In this document: positions 51,460 to 61,197 of the stretch, one piece after another | Layout of the letters: each line of letters starts with the position of its first letter | Position numbering within the stretch: position 1 is the first letter of the stretch | From: Roseiarcus sp963737365 | GTDB lineage: Bacteria; Pseudomonadota; Alphaproteobacteria; Rhizobiales; Beijerinckiaceae | Reading direction: 5' to 3' | DNA: 64,000 nucleotides | NCBI GenBank assembly: GCA_963737365.1 | Contig: CAVTSD010000001.1 | Span: 1,798,001 to 1,862,000 of the forward strand | Notes under the pieces: model-generated | What the model was told of the DNA's origin: nothing | Seen by the model: only the letters and a program-made list of their open reading frames with translations | Databases searched by the model: none | Translations under genes and position numbers: made by a program

Positions 51460-53055
51460 GTGACGCGGAATTTCGAGTTTCCTGGCCGGTCTCTGGCCGT
51501 GGGCCGACGGGGCATGGCGGCGACCTCGCATGCCGCCGCGACTCTGGCGGCAGTCGATGCGCTACGCGACGGGGGCAATGCGATCGACGCGGCCGTCACG
51601 GCATGCGCCGTCCAATGTGTCGTCGAAGCGGGTTCGACGGGCATTGGCGGCGACTGCTTCGTGCAATTGTCGAAACGCGGCTCCACCGACGTCATCGCCT
51701 ACAATGGCTCAGGGCGCGCGCCCATGGCGGCGACGCCGGAATGGTATGAACGCCACGGCTTGACGACGATCGATCGCCATTCGCCGCACGCCGTCACCAT
51801 TCCCGGCGCAGTGGAGGCCTGGTCAAGGCTGATCAGGGATCATGGCCGCCGGCCGCTCAAAGCCGCGCTCGAGCCTGCGATCGATTTGGCGCGCGGCGGA
51901 TATGCGATTTCGCCCCGCGTCGCCTACGACATCGCCAAGCAGCGCGACATTCTGCGCCGCGATCCGACAGCGAGACGCACCTTCCTGACCGACGGCGAAG
52001 CGCCGAGTGTCGGCGCGGTGCAGCGTCAGCCCGAACTTGCCGACACGCTCGAAGCGATTGGCCGAGAAGGGCCGGCGGCTTTCTATCGCGGGCCGATCGT
52101 CGAAGACATGGTCGCCTATCTCCAGAGCATCGGCGGATTGCATAGCCGGGATGATTTCGCGCGCGCAAAGGGCGAGTATATGAAGCCGATCACGACGGAG
52201 TTTCGTGGACGGACGATCTACGAGTGCCCGCCGAACGGACAGGGCGTCATCGCGCTCACCATCCTGAACATTCTGTCACGCTTCAAGGCGAAGCCGGATC
52301 CGCTCGACATCGACAACCTTCATGTCGAGATCGAAGCCTCGCGCCTCGCCTACGCCGCGCGCGACGCGTTTCTCGGTGATCCGGCGCACGGCGAAGTCGC
52401 GGTCGACACCCTCTTGTCCGACCGGCTGGCTGACGAATTGGCGGCGAAGATCGACCTTTCGCATGCGATCGAAGATCTGCCCTCGTTCGTCGGCGCCGAG
52501 CACACGGACACTGTCTACATCGCCGTTGTCGACGAGGAGCGCAACGCGGTCAGCTTCATCAATTCGCTTTTCAACACGTACGGCAGCGGGCTCATGAGTT
52601 CGAAAACGGGCGTCGTGTTCCAGAATTGGGGGCAGGGCTTCGTTTTGACGCCCGGCCATCCCAATCAGATTGGGCCGGGCAAGCGGCCGTTGCACACCAT
52701 AATCCCTGGCATGGCCGCCGAGAACGGCCGCGTCTGCATGCCGTTCGGCGTCATGGGCGGCCAATACCAGGCGTTGGGTCACGCGCATCTGCTCGCCAAG
52801 CTCTTCGATCATAGGATGGACCTGCAGAGTGCAATCGACCTGCCGCGGATGTTTCCGCTGCCGGGCGCGAACATCGTCGAAATGGAGCAACGCCTGCTTG
52901 ATCTTCATGGGGCAGCGCTCGAAGCACGCGGCTTCGTCGTACAGCCGCCTGCGTGGCCCATCGGCGGCGCGCAAGCCATCTGGATCGATTGGGAGCGCGG
53001 GACCTTGCTCGGCGGTTCGGATCCACGCAAGGACGGCTGGGCGCTGGGAATCTGA
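51460..53055 (+). CDS. Gamma-glutamyltransferase family protein
   Basis: 531-residue Ntn-hydrolase of the GGT family (YwrD-like). The N-terminal GMAATSHAAATLAAVDALRDGGNAIDAAVTACAVQCVVE and GGDCFVQLSKRG match the large subunit, and ENTDTVYIAVVDEERNAVSFINSLF-type sequence, here EHTDTVYIAVVDEERNAVS near residue 347, contains the Thr used for autocleavage and catalysis. No clear signal peptide, unlike E. coli GGT. GTG 51460 was taken as start. Followed 121 nt later by a broken aldehyde dehydrogenase gene. Confidence 0.9.
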   Translation: MTRNFEFPGRSLAVGRRGMAATSHAAATLAAVDALRDGGNAIDAAVTACAVQCVVEAGSTGIGGDCFVQLSKRGSTDVIAYNGSGRAPMAATPEWYERHGLTTIDRHSPHAVTIPGAVEAWSRLIRDHGRRPLKAALEPAIDLARGGYAISPRVAYDIAKQRDILRRDPTARRTFLTDGEAPSVGAVQRQPELADTLEAIGREGPAAFYRGPIVEDMVAYLQSIGGLHSRDDFARAKGEYMKPITTEFRGRTIYECPPNGQGVIALTILNILSRFKAKPDPLDIDNLHVEIEASRLAYAARDAFLGDPAHGEVAVDTLLSDRLADELAAKIDLSHAIEDLPSFVGAEHTDTVYIAVVDEERNAVSFINSLFNTYGSGLMSSKTGVVFQNWGQGFVLTPGHPNQIGPGKRPLHTIIPGMAAENGRVCMPFGVMGGQYQALGHAHLLAKLFDHRMDLQSAIDLPRMFPLPGANIVEMEQRLLDLHGAALEARGFVVQPPAWPIGGAQAIWIDWERGTLLGGSDPRKDGWALGI

Positions 53056-53176
53056 ACGGGCGACGCGATCCACGGGAAACCGCCGAGCCGTGAGCCAGGC
53101 GGGGGCGTGACGCTCGTTGCTTCGCTCGCTCGAGACCGGCTTCAGGTCAGGCCAATTTTTGTGATAGGTGTGAACC

Positions 53177-54605
53177 ATGAACTCTGATGCACAGCTCTTC
53201 ATTGACGGGCAATGGCGCGCCGGCCGCGGCGGCCAGGCGCCGGTGCTCAATCCAGCGAACGAGGAGGCGATCGGCTCGCACGCCGTCGCCGACAAGGCCG
53301 ACCTCGACGATGCCGTGGCGGCGGCTGTGCGCGGATTCGAGAAATGGCGCAAAACCTCGGCCTTTGAGCGGTCGAAGCTCATGCGTCGGGCGGCCGAACT
53401 TTTGCGCGAGCGCAATGAGAGCGTCGCGCGCGCCATGACCTTGGAGCAGGGCAAGCCTCTTGCCGAATTCGAGGATGGAGGCCGCCGCCGGCGCCGACAT
53501 TATCGACTGGCTGGCGGAGGAGGGTCGACGCGCTTATGGCCGCATCGTCCCCGGGCGCGCCCCCAACGTCAGCCAGATGGTCATCAAGGAGCCGGTCGGC
53601 CCGGTCGCCGCGTTCTCGCCCTGGAATTTCCCGATCAATCAGTCGGTGCGGAAGATTTCCGCGGCGCTTGCGGCGGGGTGCTCGATCATCATCAAGGGTC
53701 CGGAGGATACGCCGATCAGTTGCGCCGCGCTCGTCGCCGTTTTCGCCGACGCGGGCCTGCCGCCTGGCGTGCTCAATCTCGTGTTCGGCGACCCGGCGAA
53801 GATCAGCGCCTACCTCATTCCGCATCCGGCGATCAGAAAAATCTCATTCACCGGCTCGACTGCGGTCGGCAAGCAGCTTGCCTCGCTCGCCGGTCTCCAC
53901 ATGAAGCGGGTGACAATGGAGCTTGGCGGCCATGCGCCGGCAATCGTGTTCGAAGACGCTGACGTCGACCGCGCCATCAAAGTTCTTGTTCCGTCGAAGT
54001 TCCGTAACGCTGGCCAGGTTTGCGTCGCGCCCACGCGGTTCCTCGTGCACGAGAGCGTCTATCCCAAATTTGTCGATGGCTTCGTCAAAGCCGCGAAGGC
54101 GATCAAGGTCGGCGACGGGCTCGAAGACGGCGTGACGATGGGCCCCGTGGCCCACGCCCGCCGCCTGGACGCGATGGAAGCGCTGACGGCGGACGCCGTT
54201 TCGCACGGCGCGAATGTCGCGTGCGGCGGTGAGCGCATTGGCAACCGCGGCTATTTCTTTGCCCCGACCGTGCTGACGGACGTTCCGATGGGCGCGCGGG
54301 TCATGAACGAGGAGCCGTTCGGCCCGATCGCCATCATGAGCCATTTCAACAAATATGAAGACGCGATCGGCGAGGCCAATCGGCTCGACTATGGGCTTGC
54401 GGCTTACGCCTATACGAAGTCAGCGAAGACGATGGCGGACGTCGGCCGGGACGTCGAAAGCGGAATGGTCTCGATCAACCACCACGGGCTCGCGTTGCCG
54501 GAATTGCCGTTCGGCGGGGTCAAGGATTCCGGCTACGGCTCGGAAGGAGGCTCCGAGGCGCTCGAAGCCTATCTCAACCCGAAGCTCGTCACCCAGATGA
54601 CGTGA
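53177..54605 (+). pseudogene. Aldehyde dehydrogenase (succinate-semialdehyde type), single frameshift
   Basis: The gene starts MNSDAQLFIDGQWR at ATG 53177 and reads as an ALDH to LEQGKPLAEF, then loses frame. The frame is resumed one base later from about 53472 (EAAAGADIIDWLAEEGRRAYGR...), and continues to 54605 with PWNFPIN, FTGSTAVGK, ELGGHAP (catalytic Glu), NAGQVCVAPTRF (Cys) and EEPFGPIA. Reading GCCGAATCG instead of GCCGAATTCG would give the family consensus LAESR, so one extra T at 53468-53469 explains everything. Either a real frameshift or a sequencing error. Total length, about 475 codons, is normal for the family. Confidence 0.88.
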
Positions 54606-54673
54606 CCCGGCCTTCTGCGATGACGTTGCGCTGTGGGGCGTGCGGCGGTCCGAGCGTCAGGTGAGGATGAGCC

Positions 54674-55480
54674 GTGAGACCGAGATTTTCGCTCGCGCAT
54701 TTGACCGTGATCCGCCTCAGCCCCCCGCTGGTGATCGAGGCCGCCGCCCGCACTGGATATGACACGGTTGGCTTGCGTCTGATCGGGGGAACGGACACAA
54801 CGCCCGCCTATCCGCTGATGGACGACAAGCCGTTGATGCGGGCGACCAAGGCCGCCATGGCGGCGACGGGCGTTGGCGTGCTCGATATCGAGTTCGTCAG
54901 GATCACCCCCGAGATCGACGTCTCTTCGCTCGAGCCCTTCGCGGCGGCCGGCGCGGAGCTCGGCGCGAGATACATGATCACGGCCGCGTACGACCCCGAT
55001 CTCAGCCGGTTCACGGAGCGGCTCGCGGCGGTCGGCGACCTGGCTTCGCAATACGGACTGCGCGCGCTGCTCGAGTTTTTTCCTTGGACAGTGGTCCCGG
55101 ATCTCAGCGCAGCACTGAAAATCGTCGAGGCGGCGGAGCGGCCCGACCTCGGAATCTTGGTGGATACGCTTCACTTCAACCGATCGGCGAGCGCGTTCGA
55201 TGACCTCGATCGGATTTCCCCATCGCGTCTGCCCTTCGTCCATGTGGCCGACGCGCCCGTGCAGGCGAGCTATACGACCGAAGAGCTCCTGCACGCCGGC
55301 CGCGTTGAGCGTCTGCCGCCCGGCGAGGGCGGCATCGATATCAAGCGCATACTGAGCCATATGCCCCAGGACATCCCGGTGGCGTTGGAGGTTCCCATGA
55401 CGGCGGCGGCCGGGGCGCAAGGCGAAGAGGCGGTTGCGCTTCGCGTGCGTCAGGCGGCGGAGCGGTTGTTCGCGACCTGA
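54674..55480 (+). CDS. TIM-barrel sugar-phosphate isomerase/epimerase-like protein
   Basis: 268 residues of the xylose-isomerase-like TIM barrel family (AP endonuclease 2 fold). LAHLTVIRLSPPLVIEAAARTGYDTVGLRLI, LDIEFVRITPEID, LLEFFPWTVVPDLSAALKIV, LGILVDTLHFNRS and PFVHVADAP hold the acidic and His metal ligands. GTG 54674 follows GGTGAGGATGA. It lies behind the aldehyde dehydrogenase and converges with poxB. Substrate unknown. Confidence 0.86.
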   Translation: MRPRFSLAHLTVIRLSPPLVIEAAARTGYDTVGLRLIGGTDTTPAYPLMDDKPLMRATKAAMAATGVGVLDIEFVRITPEIDVSSLEPFAAAGAELGARYMITAAYDPDLSRFTERLAAVGDLASQYGLRALLEFFPWTVVPDLSAALKIVEAAERPDLGILVDTLHFNRSASAFDDLDRISPSRLPFVHVADAPVQASYTTEELLHAGRVERLPPGEGGIDIKRILSHMPQDIPVALEVPMTAAAGAQGEEAVALRVRQAAERLFAT

Positions 55481-55495
55481 GGTGCTTCGCTCGCG

Positions 55496-57223
55496 CTACC
55501 TGCGCAAGTTCGTGCGCGCGAGTTCGACGATCTCGTCGCCGCGCCCGCTCAGGATCGCCTTCAGCATATAGAGCGAGAAGCCCTTCGCCATCTCGGCGGT
55601 GATGGCCGGCGGCATGGCGAGCTCCTCGCGCGCCACCACCGCGTCAACCACGACGGGGCCGGGATGAGCAAGCGCTTCGGCGACGCCCGCCTCGACGTCC
55701 TCGGGGTCCTCGATGCGAATGCCCTTGATGCCGATCGCTTCCGCCATCTGAGCGAAATTCGGGTTGACGAGTTCGGTCCCGGTCGGGAGGAAGCCGGCCG
55801 ATTTCTGCTCAAGCTCGATGAACCCGAGCGCGCCGTTGTTGAAGACGAACACCTTCACCGGCAGCTTGAGCTGGTTGAGGCTCAGGAGATCGCCCATCAG
55901 CATGGTGAAGCCGCCGTCGCCGGAGAGCGAGATCACCTGCCGACCTGGCGAAGCGGCTTGCGCGCCGATGGCCTGCGGCATCGCATTGGCCATCGAGCCG
56001 TGCCAGTACGAGCCGATCAGCCGGCGCTTGCCGTTCATCGCGAGATAGCGAGCGGCCCAGACGATCGGCAATCCGACGTCGGGCATGAAAATGGCGTCGT
56101 CGGCCGCCTTCTCATTGATGACGCGCACGAGGTGCTGCGGATGCAGCCGGCCGCCCGGCCTGCCGGTCGCGAGTTCGTCCAGGCTCTTGCGGGCGTTGAC
56201 GTAGTGCGCGCGCGCCTTGTCGAGATGACGCCGGTCGCTCTTGACCTTGATGCGGGACATGAGCGCGCGCATTGTCGGGCCGACCTGCCCGACAATGCCA
56301 AGGTCGACGTTGACACGGCGCCCGATCGCTTGCGGTCGAATATCGACCTGAGCGATGCGCGCCTCGGTCGGATAGAAGGGTCGATAGGGAAAATCCGTGC
56401 CGAGCATCAGGAGCGCGTCGCAGGATTCCATCGCGTAATAGCCGGAGGAGAAGCCGATCAGGCCGGTCATGCCGACGTCATAAGGATTGTCCCACTCGAC
56501 GTGGTCCTTGCCGCCCATGGCGTGAACGATCGGCGCCTTCACCGCCTCGGCGAATTGCATGAGTTCAGCGTGCGAGCCGGCGCAGCCGCTGCCGCAGAGA
56601 AGCGTGACGCGCTCGGCCATATCGATGAACTGCGCGAGCTCGCCGAGCGCATCGTCGGACGGCGTGATGACGGGCTCGGCCGGCGCCAGCCCTGCGAGTT
56701 TTGGCGCAGGCGCCGCAATAGCGGGTTTCAGCGCCACGTCGCCGGGGACGACGACAACGCTCACGCAGCGTTCCACGATGGACCGCCGCACCGCAATCTC
56801 GAGCACACGCGGCATCTGGTCGGGCGTCGAAACGAGTTCGCAATAGCTCGAACATTCCTGGAAGAGGCGCTCGGGATGCGTCTCCTGGAAGAAGTGCGAA
56901 CCGATCTCCGCCGAGGGGATCTGCGCCGCGATCGCCACCACCGGCACCCGGGTGCGCTGGCAGTCGAAAAGACCGTTGATGAGGTGCAGATTGCCCGGAC
57001 CGCAGCTTCCGGCGCAGACGGCGAGGTTGCCGCTGATATGGGCGTCGGCGCCGGCGGCGAAGGCCGCGACCTCTTCGTGGCGGACGTGCATCCATTGCAT
57101 CCCGCCGTGCCGACGCATGGCGTCGGTAAAACCGTTCAGACTGTCGCCGACGACGCCATAAACGCGCTTCACGCCGGCTGCTGCGAGAACCTCGACCATC
57201 TGGTCCGCGACGGTTTTGGCCAT
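55496..57223 (-). CDS. poxB: Pyruvate dehydrogenase (quinone) / pyruvate oxidase
   Basis: ThDP/FAD enzyme oxidising pyruvate to acetate with electrons to quinone, peripheral membrane. 575 residues, near the E. coli PoxB length (572), with strong similarity: GVKRVYGVVGDSLNG, RHEEVAAFAAGADAHISGNLAVCAGSCGPGNLHLINGLFDCQRTRVPVVAIAAQIPS, FFQETHPERLFQECSSYCELV, and LSGDGGFTMLMGDLLSLNQLKLPVKVFVFNNG for ThDP/Mg. ATG 57223 has GGAGG. Divergent from the acetolactate-synthase-like gene. Confidence 0.94.
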   Translation of the reverse strand: MAKTVADQMVEVLAAAGVKRVYGVVGDSLNGFTDAMRRHGGMQWMHVRHEEVAAFAAGADAHISGNLAVCAGSCGPGNLHLINGLFDCQRTRVPVVAIAAQIPSAEIGSHFFQETHPERLFQECSSYCELVSTPDQMPRVLEIAVRRSIVERCVSVVVVPGDVALKPAIAAPAPKLAGLAPAEPVITPSDDALGELAQFIDMAERVTLLCGSGCAGSHAELMQFAEAVKAPIVHAMGGKDHVEWDNPYDVGMTGLIGFSSGYYAMESCDALLMLGTDFPYRPFYPTEARIAQVDIRPQAIGRRVNVDLGIVGQVGPTMRALMSRIKVKSDRRHLDKARAHYVNARKSLDELATGRPGGRLHPQHLVRVINEKAADDAIFMPDVGLPIVWAARYLAMNGKRRLIGSYWHGSMANAMPQAIGAQAASPGRQVISLSGDGGFTMLMGDLLSLNQLKLPVKVFVFNNGALGFIELEQKSAGFLPTGTELVNPNFAQMAEAIGIKGIRIEDPEDVEAGVAEALAHPGPVVVDAVVAREELAMPPAITAEMAKGFSLYMLKAILSGRGDEIVELARTNLRR

Positions 57224-57391
57224 GGTTTCCTCCATGCATCTCGGGCGGGATCGACGATAGACCAAATGGGCCGAGGAAGGATAGGCTGCGCGGCTTTACA
57301 TAGGCTCTCCGTTGCTTGGCGAGCGCATTTGCTGATCTTGTTGGAATGCGCGAGCGTGCGTGGAGACTTGTCCTAAAGGAGCGCGCGTCCC

Positions 57392-59041
57392 ATGAACGGC
57401 GCCGAACTCATGGTTTCCGCGCTCGAGAACGAGGGCGTGCGGCGGATCTTCGGGGTTCCCGGCGAAGAGAACCTCGACGTGGTCGAGGCGCTGCGCCGCT
57501 CGACAATCGAGCTTGTGCTGACCCGTCACGAGCAGGCGGCGGCTTTCATGGCGGCGACGCACGGGCGGCTCACCGGCAAGCCTGGGGTTTGTATCACGAC
57601 GCTTGGCCCCGGCGCGCTCAATCTCACTACCGGCGCGGCCTATGCGCTGCTCGGCGCCATGCCGATGGTGATGATCACCGGGCAGAAGGGAATCTTAAGC
57701 CGCAAGCAGGCTAGCTTTCAGATCGTCGACATCGTCGCGGCGATGACGCCGCTGACCAAGATGGCGGATCAGATCGTGAGCGCCGCGACCCTTCCGACCA
57801 TGGTGCGGGAAGCGTTCCGCGTCGCGCAGCTTGAGCGGCCGGGTCCCGTTCATCTCGAATTGCCGGAAGACATCGCACACGCGGCGGCGCCCGACATGGG
57901 CTCGATCCCGCCCCACCCGATCGACCTGCCGATCGCCTCCAGCGCCGCGCTCGACCGGGCGGCTGAGCTTATCGCGAAGGCGGAGCGGCCGCTGATCATG
58001 CTCGGCGCCGCCGCGAGCCGGCCGCGGCTTTCCGACGCGCTGTCCGAGTTCGTTAGGCGGGTCCAGATTCCGTTCTTCAATACACAGATGGGGAAGGGCG
58101 CCGTCACCGGCGAGTCCCACCTCTATATGGGCACTGCGGCGCTCACGGAGCGCGACTATGTCCATCGCGCGATCGATCGAGCGGATCTCATCATCGCCAT
58201 CGGCCACGACACGGTGGAGAAGCCGCCGTTCCTCATGGGCCCGGGCGGACCGACTGTGCTGCATGTCGGCTATCTGCCGGCTACGGTCGAGGAGGTGTTC
58301 TTTCCGCAAGCCGAGCTCATCGGCGACGTGGGGCCGAGCCTCACGCTGCTTGCCGATCGGCTCGAACACAAGCTGCCGAAAGCGAAGGCGCTTCTTCCGC
58401 TGCGCGAAGACATTCTCGCGCATATCGCAGACCGGGCGGAGGAGAGCCGCTATCCGCCGACGCCGCAGCGGATCGTTCACGACGTGCGCCAGGCGATGCC
58501 GGAGAACGGGATCGTTTGCCTCGACAACGGCATGTACAAGATCTGGTTCGCCCGCAACTACCGCACCCATGTCGCGAACACGCTGCTCCTCGACAATGCG
58601 CTCGCCACGATGGGCGCTGGGCTGCCCTCGGCGATCATGGCCGCGTGTCTCAATCCGAACCGACGCGTGCTCGCCGTCTGCGGCGACGGCGGCTTCATGA
58701 TGAATTCGCAGGAGCTCGAGACGGCGGTTAGGCTCAAGCTCAATCTTGTCGTTCTGGTGCTTGAGGACCACGCCTACGGCATGATCCGCTGGAAGCAGGC
58801 GGTGGACGGGTTCCCGGACTACGGCATGACCTTCGGCAATCCCGACTTCGTCGCCTATGCAAGGGCCTATGGCGCAAAGAGCAGCCGGGTGGAGAGCGCC
58901 GATGGGCTCGCGCCCGCGCTCGAAGCGGCCTTTGCAGGCGGCGGCGTGCATCTCGTGTCGACGCCGATCGACTATTCCGAGAACAAGCGGGTCCTGGTCG
59001 AGGAGTTGCGCGCGCAAGGCGCGACGATCGACGCCGATTGA
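57392..59041 (+). CDS. Acetolactate synthase large-subunit-like ThDP enzyme
   Basis: 549 residues, ThDP family. FGVPGEENLDVVEAL, LTRHEQAAAFMA (Glu47 near the thiazolium), GKPGVCITTLGPGALNLTTGAAYALLGAMPMVMITG, and GDGGFMMNSQELETAVRLKLNLVVLVLEDHAYGMI for ThDP. It resembles catabolic acetolactate synthase; no small regulatory subunit gene follows, so a catabolic rather than branched-chain biosynthetic role is more likely. ATG 57392 has AAAGGAG. It faces poxB, which uses the same substrate pyruvate. Confidence 0.9.
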   Translation: MNGAELMVSALENEGVRRIFGVPGEENLDVVEALRRSTIELVLTRHEQAAAFMAATHGRLTGKPGVCITTLGPGALNLTTGAAYALLGAMPMVMITGQKGILSRKQASFQIVDIVAAMTPLTKMADQIVSAATLPTMVREAFRVAQLERPGPVHLELPEDIAHAAAPDMGSIPPHPIDLPIASSAALDRAAELIAKAERPLIMLGAAASRPRLSDALSEFVRRVQIPFFNTQMGKGAVTGESHLYMGTAALTERDYVHRAIDRADLIIAIGHDTVEKPPFLMGPGGPTVLHVGYLPATVEEVFFPQAELIGDVGPSLTLLADRLEHKLPKAKALLPLREDILAHIADRAEESRYPPTPQRIVHDVRQAMPENGIVCLDNGMYKIWFARNYRTHVANTLLLDNALATMGAGLPSAIMAACLNPNRRVLAVCGDGGFMMNSQELETAVRLKLNLVVLVLEDHAYGMIRWKQAVDGFPDYGMTFGNPDFVAYARAYGAKSSRVESADGLAPALEAAFAGGGVHLVSTPIDYSENKRVLVEELRAQGATIDAD

Positions 59042-59068
59042 TCAAAGCACCGTCAGTTGCGTCCAGTC

Positions 59069-59215
59069 TTAGAAATCCACTTCGAGCCGTAGCTTGGCGA
59101 GCTGGCGCGGGAATTGGTCGAAGTCGATGCGGCCCGCGGGCGTCTGTGCGAGGAAGGCGGCCGAGAGATCGATCTTGTCGTTAATCTGGTAGTGGAACGT
59201 CGGCACAAGGGCGAC
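59069..59215 (-). pseudogene. C-terminal remnant of an outer-membrane beta-barrel protein
   Basis: The last 49 codons (RVALVPTFHYQINDKIDLSAAFLAQ, then DQFPRQLAKLRLEVDF) have alternating strands ending in a terminal Phe, the signature of an outer-membrane beta-barrel C-terminus. Upstream in the frame there is nothing barrel-like, and another broken gene overlaps in a different frame, so this is a tail left after deletion. Parent family not identified. Confidence 0.5.
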
Positions 59216-60371
59216 GCGCTGTCGACGTGTTCCAGGGTTCGTGGACGCGGCGCCGAGGACGAGCAAGATTGTCGCGCGCATCAATCCAGTCCCCCGCAAG
59301 AGCTAAAAAGCGCGCGATCCAGCTCGCGGGCGGCGCTGTAGTCGACGTCCTCCTCCGGCTGCTCTCGGCGCCTTTCCTATCCGCCAATGCAGAGCCTGCA
59401 CGTCGCCGCTCTCGTGGCGCGGCCATGGCGCACTTTCGCTCTCTCAGCCCCAGAACTCCTCGCAAGTGTTCTCGGCGATTACGGGCCGCCTGGAATTGTT
59501 TGGCGAAAGGGCGCGTGCCGTCGTTGGCGTCCCAATAGAAGCCAGTGCAAATCGTCGCGCCTTGAACAATTTCGAGCCCGAGCGAGGGGACGTTGGTCAC
59601 ATTGAGCGACAGGCTTGCAAGCTTCTGCTTGTCCGCTAGGCCGAATTCATGGGCTTGCTTCAGGCAATTGCTGGTATCGCCGCCGGCATTCGCTAGGGCT
59701 ACGACATCGGCGCCGGAATTCTGAGCCTGAAGGACGAAGGACGAGAAATCGGGCGTGTTGATCGGATGACGGACCGATCCGACAACGTCCCCGCCCGCAG
59801 CCTTAACAGCGCCGGCGCAGTTGGCTTCGATATCTTTGCCGAAGGCATAGTCGGCAGTGATGAAGAACCATTTTTTGCCGCCCGCTTCGGTCAGAGCCTT
59901 TCCTAAGCCCGCACCCCAGGCGTATGTGTCGTAGGTCCAGTGGACAAAATTGCGGGAGCATTTCGGGCCTGTCAGCACCGATGATCCGGCGCCCGAGCCG
60001 ATCACGGCTCTGTTCTTCTCTTCGCAAACCGCAAGAACCGCCAGCGCGACGGCCGAGTTCGGCAGATCCATGATCACGCCGACATTCTCGGCATCGATCC
60101 ACGGGGCGATGGCTGAACCGATGTCGGGCTTGTTTTGATGATCTGCGTACACGATCTCGATTGGCACCCCCATCTTGGCTAAAAAGTCGTCGACCGCGAG
60201 CCGAGCCGCGACAACCGAGCCAATTCCTTGGTAGTCCGAATAGACACTCGACATGTCGTTCATGATGCCGATCTCGGTCGGTTGAGCGTCCTCGGCCCAT
60301 CCCGACCGCGGCGCGAGCGCGAGTCCGGACACCAGAATTTGCCGCCGATCCGGCGCGCTGAGCATTCTCAT
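59181..60371 (-). pseudogene. ABC transporter substrate-binding protein, C-terminus lost
   Basis: Branched-chain-amino-acid-type periplasmic binding protein gene. From ATG 60371 (preceded by GGGAGGA) a leader and about 290 residues read well: IGIMNDMSSVYSDYQGIG, ADHQNKPDIG, HWTYDTYAWGAGLGKALTEAGGKKWFFITADYAFGKDIE, PDFSSFVLQAQNSGADVVALANAGGDT, GFYWDANDGTRPFAKQFQA. After about 59493 similarity stops abruptly and the frame runs on as Arg-rich non-homologous sequence to 59181. A normal protein of this family has about 100 more residues. The break adjoins an outer-membrane protein tail, suggesting a deletion that fused two genes. Confidence 0.78.
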
Positions 60372-60502
60372 TCGTTCCTCCCTCAACGCGTTAGGCGTCT
60401 CGACCGCGCGCATCGCATCCGAAGGATGTGGAGCAAGCGTGGGCGAGTCACAACCGTTTGATATCGGGCCACAGCGGTATTTACTCCGACGCGCGGACAA
60501 CC

Positions 60503-60795
60503 ATGCCCTCCCTCGCTATCGTTTGCCTCACGAAGGAGACGGTTGAGACCCTCTATCTCCTCGGGGAGCAGGATCGCCTCGACGGCGTCCCGGGTTATGC
60601 GGTCAGGCGCCTCAAGTCCGGCGCGAAAAACCGCGTGTCTCAGCGTTCACATCCGCAGCCATTCCGAAGATGCTTGCTCTTGAGCCTGATCTCGTCTTCA
60701 CCTTCTCGGATCTTCAAGCTGAGATTGCAGCCGAATTGATCCGCTTCGGTGTCGCGGTTCACGCCTTCAATCAGCGGGGCATCGCGGGCAATCCG
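60503..60795 (+). pseudogene. BtuF-like cobalamin-binding protein remnant
   Basis: MPSLAIVCLTKETVETLYLLGEQDRLDGVPGYAVR from 60503 matches the N-terminus of cytosolic BtuF-type cobalamin/helical-backbone metal receptor proteins. A frameshift at about 60605-60625 follows; the next frame reads REKPRVSAFTSAAIPKMLALEPDLVFTFSDLQAEIAAELIRFGVAVHAFNQRGIAG, again as expected, then similarity ends near 60795. So the gene has one frameshift and has lost roughly two thirds of its length. Confidence 0.75.
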
Positions 60796-61197
60796 ACGCC
60801 ACCGTTACGACGAGCCGAAATGCCCGCTCAAGATCGACTCCAGCCCTCTCCGTCGCGAAACAGCAGCGAACACCCGCCCGCCTGCCCGACGGGTCAAGCC
60901 GACCCCAAGCCTCCGTTGGAGGTTGAACCGCTGTACCACGGCCCACCCCGTTGCGGTTGAAGGCCGAGCGCGATGGAACGCCTAGAGCGCTTCAGCTTCA
61001 TCAATTGATCGCGCGCGCCCACGACGCTTTCTATCTGTCTCGAGGGCGGGCGCTGCAGCCCTAAAATTCGTTATGGTTCCGCTCCTTGAACTCCGTCACC
61101 GCGTCCGCGGCGTTGGAGGATGGGTCATTGACGTGCGAAGACAAACCGGCTCTTCCAAACGCAGACACGTTTGTTGGACCATTTTCGGAGACGAGAA
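60796..61197. other. Decay/intergenic stretch before the oxygenase gene, no gene seen
   Basis: About 400 nt following the BtuF remnant. The plus-strand frames here are Arg/Pro-rich and resemble nothing I recognise. Contains the probable promoter of the 2-oxoglutarate oxygenase gene near its 3' end. Confidence 0.5.

Noticed and set aside
57695..59017. 440-codon minus-strand frame
   Set aside because: Antisense to the acetolactate-synthase-like gene, which has full motif support.
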